Below are positions 32,850 to 38,448 of a stretch of DNA of 38,448 nucleotides, piece by piece. The stretch is from assembly GCF_002937115.1 (NCBI RefSeq), contig NZ_NHRY01000067.1, positions 1 to 38,448 on the forward strand, given 5' to 3'. The notes below the pieces were generated by a model that searched no databases, was not told the DNA's origin, and was given only the letters and a program-made list of their open reading frames with translations. Source of the stretch: Rhodopila globiformis. GTDB taxonomy: Bacteria > Pseudomonadota > Alphaproteobacteria > Acetobacterales > Acetobacteraceae. How positions within the stretch are numbered: the stretch's first letter is position 1; each line of letters opens with the position of its first letter. The translations under genes were made by a program, and so were the position numbers.

Positions 32850-33773
32850 ATGATCACGCTGTCGGAGAATTTCCGCGCCCTGTTCTACACCCCGTTCTAC
32901 GCCGCGCAGGCCATCGGGGCCTTCGCCCGGGAGGGTGTGCAGGTCACCGTTCGCCCGTCCGCCGAACCCGGCCAGGCGGCGGCCGCCTTGCAGGCCGGGG
33001 ACGTCGAGGTGATGTGGGGCGGCCCGCTGCGCGTGTTGCTGGCGCACGACGCGGACCCCGGTTGCGACGTGGTGTGCTTCTGCGATGTCGTGGCGCGCGA
33101 CCCATTCTTCATCGTCGGACGCCAGCCCCGGCCCGGTTTCCGCCCCGCCGATTTGGCTGGCCCACACCCCGGCATCCGCCTGGGCACGGTATCGGAGGTG
33201 CCGACGCCCTGGCTGTGCCTGCAGGACGACATCCGCCGCGACGGCGCGGACCCCGCCGCGGTGCGGCGCGTCACCGGCGGCACCATGGCGCAGAACGCGG
33301 CGCGGCTGCGCGACGGCACGGTGGACGCCGTGCAGGTGTTCCAGCCCCACGCCGAGGACCTGCTGGCCTCCGGCGCCGGGCATCTCTGGTATGCGGCCGC
33401 CAGCCGTGGGCTGACGGCGTACACCACCCTGGTCACCCGCCGCGCGGTGCTGGCGGCCAGGCGGGACGAGTTGCTGGCGATGGTGCGCGTCATGGACCGG
33501 ACGCTGCGCTGGGTCCGGGCGACGCCGGGGCGCGATATCCAGCGTCTTCTGGCGGCCAGGTTCCCCGATGTCCCGCCCGCCATCGTCGCCGCCGCCATCG
33601 ACCGCTATCGCGCGCTGGACCTGTATGCCGCCGACGCAGTCACCCGGCGGGAGGGCTACGATCGGCTGGTCGCCGCGATGCGCTCGGGCGGGGCGCTGCG
33701 GCGGGACGTGCCGTTCGAATCGTGCGTGGACAACAGCCTGGCCGAACAGGTCGCCGGCGAAGGCCGGGGGTAG
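32850..33773 (+). CDS. SsuA/THI5-like (NMT1) substrate-binding protein without signal peptide
   Basis: A 307-residue protein with the periplasmic-binding-protein-type-II fold of SsuA/TauA/THI5-like proteins: NFRALFYTPFYAAQAIGAFAREGVQVTV at the N-terminus and ALQAGDVEVMWGGPLRVLLAHD. It begins directly with the first strand and has no signal peptide. There is no ATPase or permease beside it. It could be a cytoplasmic ligand binder or an enzyme relative (THI5-like proteins make pyrimidine), or its true partner lies elsewhere. The ATG is supported only by GGGGA. Nothing in it shows the ligand. Confidence 0.75.
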   Translation: MITLSENFRALFYTPFYAAQAIGAFAREGVQVTVRPSAEPGQAAAALQAGDVEVMWGGPLRVLLAHDADPGCDVVCFCDVVARDPFFIVGRQPRPGFRPADLAGPHPGIRLGTVSEVPTPWLCLQDDIRRDGADPAAVRRVTGGTMAQNAARLRDGTVDAVQVFQPHAEDLLASGAGHLWYAAASRGLTAYTTLVTRRAVLAARRDELLAMVRVMDRTLRWVRATPGRDIQRLLAARFPDVPPAIVAAAIDRYRALDLYAADAVTRREGYDRLVAAMRSGGALRRDVPFESCVDNSLAEQVAGEGRG

Positions 33774-33850
33774 CGGCATTGGCGTCAAAAGAATGTCGAG
33801 CGAGGTACGCTGTTTCTTCCCGCCATGACGATGAAGGAACGCCGTGGTCC

Positions 33851-33882
33851 CGTCCCAACCGACCTGCGGTCTGCTGTAGCGC
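33851..33882 (+). repeat. 32-bp inverted repeat, left copy
   Basis: Exactly complementary to 38251-38282. It starts with CGTCCCAACC and ends with TGCTGTAGCGC. A CCATGACG lies at the same distance (28 bases) outside both copies, so the repeated unit is longer, at about 68 bases, but diverged in the outer part. The copies enclose the phasin, FrnE-like and SIR2-TPR genes. Confidence 0.9.
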
Positions 33883-33955
33883 CAATGCGGGGGTAGCGGG
33901 CCGATGCCCCGGCCGCGGACGATCCGCCGCGGCCGGGATCATGCGGGCCGGAGCG

Positions 33956-34396
33956 TCAGGACTTGGCGGATTTCTCGGCCAGCGCCTTCACTTCATCCAT
34001 CGCCTCGGCGAACCGGGCGTTGAGCAGGTGCACCGCCTCGGCGTTGGCGTTCTGGATCAGGTCGCCGATCTCCTTCATGTTGGCGACGGCGTGCTCATAG
34101 GCGGCCTTCAGCAGCTCGGCGTGCCGGGCGGCCTTGGCCTGGGGCGATTCGACCGCGGACAGCGAGCGCAGCGCCTCGGTCATTTCCGACATGCTCTGCT
34201 GCACGATCTCCATGTGGCGGCGGGCGACCGCCTGCGCGCCCTCCAGCGCCACCTTGTTGGCGGCGGTCAGGGTTTCGATGTTGCGCCGGCTGGCGGCGAC
34301 GAAGGCCTCCATGTCCGGCACGGCAGGCAGCTTCATGTCGGCGAACATCTTGGTGAAATCGCCGAAATCAGCGAGCGTCTTGGGTTGGCTGGCCAT
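33956..34396 (-). CDS. Phasin family protein
   Basis: A 146-residue, mostly helical protein with the Phasin_2 pattern: DFTKMFADMKLPAVPDMEAFVAASRRNIETL, then VALEGAQAVARRHMEIVQQSMSEM, and a long amphipathic coiled-coil C-terminus rich in Ala, Glu and Lys. Phasins coat polyhydroxyalkanoate granules and limit their size. It has an AGAGGA site. It is monocistronic and divergent from the FrnE-like gene, with 129 bases between. No PHA synthase or depolymerase is in the window. Confidence 0.88.
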   Translation of the reverse strand: MASQPKTLADFGDFTKMFADMKLPAVPDMEAFVAASRRNIETLTAANKVALEGAQAVARRHMEIVQQSMSEMTEALRSLSAVESPQAKAARHAELLKAAYEHAVANMKEIGDLIQNANAEAVHLLNARFAEAMDEVKALAEKSAKS

Positions 34397-34525
34397 CGTG
34401 TCATTCCTCTTGCTGGACCGGTTCAGCAACGGCACGTTACGCGGTTTGCGGCTGGAAACCAAGACCACCCCGCCGTGACATTCCCATTGCGCGGCCCCAT
34501 GTTCCGGGGAAAAGGAGAACGGCCC

Positions 34526-35236
34526 ATGGACAACGACACCCCTGCGACCCAGGCGCCCCGGCCCGACGCAGACACCGCCGGCGCGCGCATCGACATCGTC
34601 TCCGACGCCATCTGCCCGTGGTGCTACATCGGCAAGCGCCAGCTGGAGCGCGCCCTGGCGATCCTGGGGCAGGAAGGGCTGCGCTTCTCGGTGCACTGGA
34701 ACCCGTTCCAGCTCAACCCGGACATGCCGCGGGAAGGCTGCGACCGCGCCGAATACCGCGCCCGCAAGTTCGGCGGGCCCGAGCAGGCGGCGGCGCTGGA
34801 CCGCCGGATCACCGAGGCCGCCGCCGCTGTCGGCCTGGGCTTCCGCACCGACCTGATGACCCGCACGCCGAACACCATCGACGCCCACCGGCTGATCTGG
34901 TTCGCCGGCCAGCACGGCGACCAGGACGCGGTGATGGAGGCGGTGTTCAAGGCCTGTTTCATCCAGGGCCGCGACATCGGCGATGCCGCCGTGCTGGCCG
35001 ATTGCGCCGCCGAGGCCGGGCTGCCGCGCCACGAGGCCGCCGCGTTCCTGGCCGGGGACCTGGCGGCGGCGGAGATGCGGGCCGCGGACCAGGCGGCCCG
35101 GCAGGCGGGCGTCAATGGCGTGCCCTCGTTCTTCCTGGACGGCTACTTCCTGTTCTCCGGCGCGATGCCCGCCGAGACGATCGCCGAGGCGCTGCGGCGC
35201 GCCCGGGCGGTGCTGCAGGGGCAGCGCAGCGGCTGA
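34526..35236 (+). CDS. FrnE-like DsbA-family thiol oxidoreductase
   Basis: A 236-residue cytoplasmic DsbA-like protein of the FrnE group. The active site is CPWC in SDAICPWCYIGKRQLERAL, and the cis-Pro loop is GVNGVPSFFLDG. FSVHWNPFQLNPDMPREG and TRTPNTIDAHRLIWFA are typical of FrnE/2-hydroxychromene-2-carboxylate isomerase relatives, but the CPWC supports a thiol-redox or isomerase role rather than the isomerase. The ATG at 34526 has AAAGGAGA nine bases upstream. A much longer open frame runs upstream only because it lacks stops; it is not coding. There is no signal peptide. Confidence 0.88.
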   Translation: MDNDTPATQAPRPDADTAGARIDIVSDAICPWCYIGKRQLERALAILGQEGLRFSVHWNPFQLNPDMPREGCDRAEYRARKFGGPEQAAALDRRITEAAAAVGLGFRTDLMTRTPNTIDAHRLIWFAGQHGDQDAVMEAVFKACFIQGRDIGDAAVLADCAAEAGLPRHEAAAFLAGDLAAAEMRAADQAARQAGVNGVPSFFLDGYFLFSGAMPAETIAEALRRARAVLQGQRSG

Positions 35237-35573
35237 CGCGCCGCGCCCGCCACGACGTTGCAGCAACGGCCGGCGCGCCGGCTCCGGCGAATCGGCTGTC
35301 TTACCCGGGGCCCATGGCCACCCGGCGCACACGATGGAACGGAACGTGGTCGGCACGATCTGGTGCGCGGATTCACGCCCGGCATGGCATTCTGTTCCGA
35401 CATCAAAATAACATGAACGCGCTGCGAAACGTTGCAACGGATTTCACCAAGAAACGAGACAATTCATTGCCATTTTACGGGTGAATATTCAATTCTCAAG
35501 CCAATCACGAAAGGGCTATATGTTCGCTGGCAATTCGCAAAGTCGTGGCGAGCGAACATGAAAGGTACTGAAG
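35237..35573 (+). promoter_or_regulatory. AT-rich upstream region of the SIR2-TPR gene
   Basis: No gene is supported here. From about 35400 the base composition drops well below that of the neighbouring genes, an unusual feature in this window. An inverted repeat ATGTTCGCT (35520-35528) and AGCGAACAT (35551-35559) ends 14 bases before the GTG start and could form a stem hiding the start, or be an operator. A seven-codon frame from ATG 35558 spans the GTG and ends at 35581. Confidence 0.5.
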
Positions 35574-38045
35574 GTGCCTGATTTGGACGAAAATGACGAT
35601 GCAGGTGGTACCAACAAACGGCAAAACGGCCCAGAAAATTCCGGGTCCGAAAAGTTAAGCCAATCCCGGAACCCCCGCCCGGCGCCAGCAGACGGGGAAC
35701 GCACGGCGGCGGAAAGCGCGGCCAACGTCGTCATCCGGGACCTGGTCGACCGCCTCCGCCGCAGCCGCGGCGTGGACGGCGGGCCCTGGGGCGGCGGGGT
35801 GGCGCTCATCGGCGCCGGCTGTTCCGTCAGCGCCGGCGTCCCCTCCGCGATCGGCATCGTCGACCTTGCCCTCAGGCACCTCGCGCACGTCCGCCTGGGG
35901 CAGCCCGCGGCGGCGGCGTCCGATCCGCGCGCGATCTACGACGAACTGAAAAAAGACGGGCTGGACCTGGAAGCCCCGTACGGACCGGATCTGTATCACG
36001 AACTGTTCGACAGGCATCTGGACGAGGCCAACGAGCAGCGTGCCCTGATCGGGAAGGCCATCGCCAGCAGCCAGGGAAAAATCAACTGGGCGCATCTGCG
36101 GCTCGGCCAGCTGGTTGCGGAACGATATGTTCACACCGTGATAACGACCAATTTCGACCAGCTGGCGCTGGAAGGTATCGTCCGCAACGGATTGATACCC
36201 GCCGTCGCCGATGGTTTCGAGGCGCTCAACCGGATCGATTCAAGACCGGCATTTCCGCAGCTTGTCCACCTGCACGGCTCGTTACAGAACTATTCGCTCC
36301 GGACCAACCGGCGGCATGCGCAGCAGGCGGGTCATGTCTCGCCCACGCGCGGCGCGCTCTACGGGCTGCTGCGCGACGCGCCGTTCCTGCTGGTGGCGGG
36401 CTACCGGGGCGACGACGAGGATTTCATGAGGCCGCTGCACGACGCCCTTGCGGCGTTCCCGCAGTGCCGGGTCTTCTGGGCGTTGCGCGCCGGGGTGGAA
36501 GCCGCGTCCCGCCAGGCCGCCGCCTTGCGGGATACCGGATGCAGGCTGCAGTTCATACCCGGCCAGGACGCGGACGACCTGTTCGACTCCCTGGCGAGCG
36601 GCGCGCGCCTGGGCGCCCCTCCCTGGCTGCGCGATCCGGTCGCCGTGATGCGCAAGGAGCATCGCCGCATCGCCGAACCGGCGGCGCCCACCGCTCGGCA
36701 CCTGCTGGAACGCCACGTCGCGGAACTGGGTGCGCTCGACGCCTGCCTGGCCACGCACCGGGCCCGCAACGAGCCCGGGCGCCGCGAAGCCGCGCCTCTC
36801 GAGCGCCCGCTTCCTGCCAATGACTTCGCCGCCGTGCGAAGAACCCTGGAGGACGCCGGCGGCGTGGCAAGCGCCGAATCCTGGATGCGGTTCGCCGTCG
36901 CCGTAGCCGATGCGGCCCCGACCGTCGGCGAGGCGAGCGCACGGGAACACCTGAGGGCCGCCGTCGGCCGCATCCTGAAAAATCCCAGGGACCACCTGAA
37001 TGCCGGCCAGCTGAGCCGGGTGGGCAGCGCACTCGTGTCACTTGGCGACGAAGCCCCGGCCAGAGCGGTGTTCGAACGGATGCGGGACGAGGCGGAATCC
37101 GCGGGCGCCGCGGGCGAAGGCGATCTGTCGATGGCGCTCTCCCGGCTCGCCGGCCTGGCCGCCGATCGCGGCGACAAGGAAACCGCCCAGCGGTTGTGCG
37201 CCGAGGCGCTGGCGATCCAGCAGCGGTTGCCCGGCCAGCCGGGGGCGCCGGACGGCCAGTCCGACCTCGCCCTCGTCCTGGGCCGGGTGGCCGATGTGGC
37301 CCAGGATAGCGGCGACCGGGAAGCCGCCGAGCAGCTGCACCGGGAGGCGCTCGCGATCCGCCGGCGGCTTGCCGGGCAGCTGGGGACGCTCGATGCCCAG
37401 CGCGACCTGTGCGCCAGCCTGGACCGGGTCGCCGACATGACCCAGGACCGCGCCGACAAGGAAGCCGCCGAGCGGCTCCGCCGGGAAGCTCTCGCGATCC
37501 ATCGGCGGCTCGCCGAGCAGCCGGGGACGCCGGACGCCCAGCGGGAGCTTGCCGTTGCCCTGGGCCAGGTGGCCGACCTGGCGCAGGATCGCGGCGACAG
37601 GGAAGTCGCCGAGGAACTCCACAGGGAGGCCCTGGCGATCCATCGGCGGCTCGCCGGACAGGTGGGGACGGTGGACGCCCAGCGCGACCTGTCCGTCGCC
37701 CTGGGCCGGGTCGCGGACCTGACCCAGGATCGCGGCGACAAGGAAGCCGCCGAGCAGTTCCGCCGGGAGGCCCTGGCGATCCATCGGCGGCTCGCCGAGC
37801 AGCTGGGGACGCTGGACGCCCAGCGGGACCTGTCCGTTACCCTGGCCCGGGTGGCCGACCTGGCCCAGGATCGCGGCAATACCGAAGCCGCCGAGCAGCT
37901 TTACCAGGAAGCCCTGGCGATCCGCCTGACGCGGGCCGATCTGCTGGGGACGCAGGATGCGCAACGCGGCGTTTCCTTTGTCCGGCGCAGGATCGCCAAC
38001 CTGGCACGGGATCGCGGCGACCCCGGGGAGCGGGATGAGGCGTAG
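35574..38045 (+). CDS. SIR2-TPR protein, candidate NAD-depleting defence factor
   Basis: An 823-residue protein. Residues 1-45 are charged and disordered. Residues 50-290 form a SIR2-like domain: IGAGCSVSAGVP (79-90) for NAD binding, ITTNFDQL (190-197) with the conserved Asn and Asp, VHLHGS (231-236) with the likely catalytic His, and LLVAGYRGDDEDF (272-284). This matches bacterial SIR2-like NADases of antiviral systems rather than protein deacetylases: no zinc Cys4 is visible. Residues 300-540 are helical and unassigned. From about 546 to the end run 47-residue TPR-like repeats, a probable sensor or partner-binding region. The start is GTG with AAAGG eight bases upstream; no later start keeps the SIR2 domain. 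It stands alone, with no HerA, SLOG, pAgo or STAND partner. The phage-defence role is inferred. Confidence 0.82.
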   Translation: MPDLDENDDAGGTNKRQNGPENSGSEKLSQSRNPRPAPADGERTAAESAANVVIRDLVDRLRRSRGVDGGPWGGGVALIGAGCSVSAGVPSAIGIVDLALRHLAHVRLGQPAAAASDPRAIYDELKKDGLDLEAPYGPDLYHELFDRHLDEANEQRALIGKAIASSQGKINWAHLRLGQLVAERYVHTVITTNFDQLALEGIVRNGLIPAVADGFEALNRIDSRPAFPQLVHLHGSLQNYSLRTNRRHAQQAGHVSPTRGALYGLLRDAPFLLVAGYRGDDEDFMRPLHDALAAFPQCRVFWALRAGVEAASRQAAALRDTGCRLQFIPGQDADDLFDSLASGARLGAPPWLRDPVAVMRKEHRRIAEPAAPTARHLLERHVAELGALDACLATHRARNEPGRREAAPLERPLPANDFAAVRRTLEDAGGVASAESWMRFAVAVADAAPTVGEASAREHLRAAVGRILKNPRDHLNAGQLSRVGSALVSLGDEAPARAVFERMRDEAESAGAAGEGDLSMALSRLAGLAADRGDKETAQRLCAEALAIQQRLPGQPGAPDGQSDLALVLGRVADVAQDSGDREAAEQLHREALAIRRRLAGQLGTLDAQRDLCASLDRVADMTQDRADKEAAERLRREALAIHRRLAEQPGTPDAQRELAVALGQVADLAQDRGDREVAEELHREALAIHRRLAGQVGTVDAQRDLSVALGRVADLTQDRGDKEAAEQFRREALAIHRRLAEQLGTLDAQRDLSVTLARVADLAQDRGNTEAAEQLYQEALAIRLTRADLLGTQDAQRGVSFVRRRIANLARDRGDPGERDEA
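37209..38045 (+). repeat. Tandem 141-bp repeats coding 47-residue TPR-like units
   Basis: The LAI codons recur at 37209, 37350, 37491, 37632, 37773 and 37914, exactly 141 bases apart each time, with long identical stretches between units. The unit reads roughly LAIHRRLAEQ-GT-DAQRDLS-LGRVADLAQDRGDKEAAEQ. Such DNA can gain or lose units by recombination without a frameshift. Confidence 0.92.
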
Positions 38046-38250
38046 CCGGCCGCCTTCCAGTACCGGCCACCGGAAGAATCGAGCCTATTAGACGTGGCGG
38101 AGGGTGCCCGGAACCGCTCATGCTTGTTCATCCTTCCGTAATTTTCAACACGGAGAGAGCGGAGGGCCACCAAGGGCCACGAAGACCGGACCTTGCTGGC
38201 GGATCGGGCCCTGGCCAGCCGCATGATCGGGCTGGCGCATCGCAGCACCC

Positions 38251-38282
38251 GCGCTACAGCAGACCGCAGGTCGGTTGGGACG
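38251..38282 (-). repeat. 32-bp inverted repeat, right copy
   Basis: The exact reverse complement of 33851-33882, lying 206 bases beyond the SIR2-TPR stop. Together the two copies bound about 4.4 kb. Confidence 0.9.
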
Positions 38283-38355
38283 CTGAAGCCCCCTGTCCTC
38301 ACCGTCATGGCCCGGCTCGTCCCTACGCAATGCACACATCCTGGAAACGAGTCGG

Positions 38356-38380
38356 AAATGACCGTAAAATCAAGTGCTTG
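38356..38380 (+). repeat. 25-bp dispersed intergenic repeat, copy 2
   Basis: Second copy of the element at 28484-28508 in the same orientation, differing at three positions. Confidence 0.6.
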
Positions 38381-38448
38381 CCTGGGCGCCAAGAGCGTTC
38401 CCCCATCGTCATGGCCCGGCTTGTCCGGGCCACCTGTCGCGGCACACG

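Larger units (their letters stand above)
38046..38448. other. Repeat-rich intergenic end of the window
   Basis: No gene is supported. The region contains the right 32-bp inverted copy (38251-38282), the second 25-bp repeat (38356-38380), and two copies of a 20-base CGTCATGGCCCGG element (38303-38322 and 38407-38426, 19 of 20 the same). The last continues into GTCCGGGCCA, giving a hairpin. Such elements are common intergenic repeats in alphaproteobacteria. Confidence 0.6.

Noticed and set aside
31464-33788. 774-codon minus-strand frame opposite the flavoprotein and binding protein
   Set aside because: Antisense shadow; both plus-strand genes have clear motifs.
33014-34525. Upstream part of a 740-codon frame joined to the FrnE-like gene
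   Set aside because: The first 500 codons overlap other genes out of frame; the true ATG at 34526 has its own ribosome-binding site.
37209-38045. Repeats considered as a CRISPR-like array
   Set aside because: The 141-base units are in-frame coding repeats without distinct spacers.

Overview
The window is high-GC DNA from a proteobacterium. A phasin, a FrnE-type DsbA protein, an OFA-type carrier, a periplasmic PQQ enzyme and several ribose-class ABC importers together suggest an alphaproteobacterium, perhaps Acetobacteraceae or another Rhodospirillales. That placement is inference; there is no rRNA or other marker gene. I saw no tRNA, rRNA, CRISPR array, insertion sequence or integrase.

Layout. 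(1) 0.2-2.1 kb, plus strand: a short-chain dehydrogenase, a 57-residue zinc-motif protein and an endonuclease III-like glycosylase. (2) 8.35-2.11 kb, minus strand: a seven-gene operon with the alpha and beta subunits of a Rieske ring-hydroxylating oxygenase, an unusual HTH-Rieske fusion, a LigB-like extradiol dioxygenase, an SDR, a VOC protein and a rhamnonate-dehydratase-like enolase-superfamily enzyme. A FadR-type GntR regulator is divergent from it (8734-9462). (3) 15.06-9.52 kb, minus: an apionate-oxidoisomerase-like dehydrogenase, a sugar-binding protein, an ATPase-permease fusion and a second permease. (4) 20.13-15.37 kb, minus: a second sugar importer with a double-permease fusion. (5) 20.45-27.37 kb, plus: a PQQ dehydrogenase broken by a 19-bp tandem duplication, its cytochrome c partner, and a third sugar importer; an SMP-30 lactonase converges on it. 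(6) 28.6-33.8 kb: a small EthD-like protein, an OFA-type MFS carrier, a cupin, an NDH-2-like flavoprotein and an SsuA-like binding protein. (7) 33.8-38.4 kb: a phasin, a FrnE-like protein and an 823-residue SIR2-TPR protein, between exact 32-bp inverted repeats.

Working model for 2-28 kb (inference): a catabolic locus for compounds carrying both an aromatic part and a sugar or sugar-acid part. Periplasmic oxidation (PQQ enzyme, cytochrome), uptake by three CUT2 importers, lactone opening, sugar-acid dehydration and oxidation, and ring hydroxylation and cleavage would act together. GGTATAAT/GGTATGAT-type sites lie in three of the control regions and could tie these operons to the local FadR-type regulator. 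A perfect example is at 15233-15259.

The best candidate for a previously undescribed system is the SIR2-TPR gene at 35574-38045. It looks like a single-protein NAD-depleting sensor-effector with a sensor array of 141-bp direct repeats. It has an AT-rich upstream region and lies among dispersed repeats.
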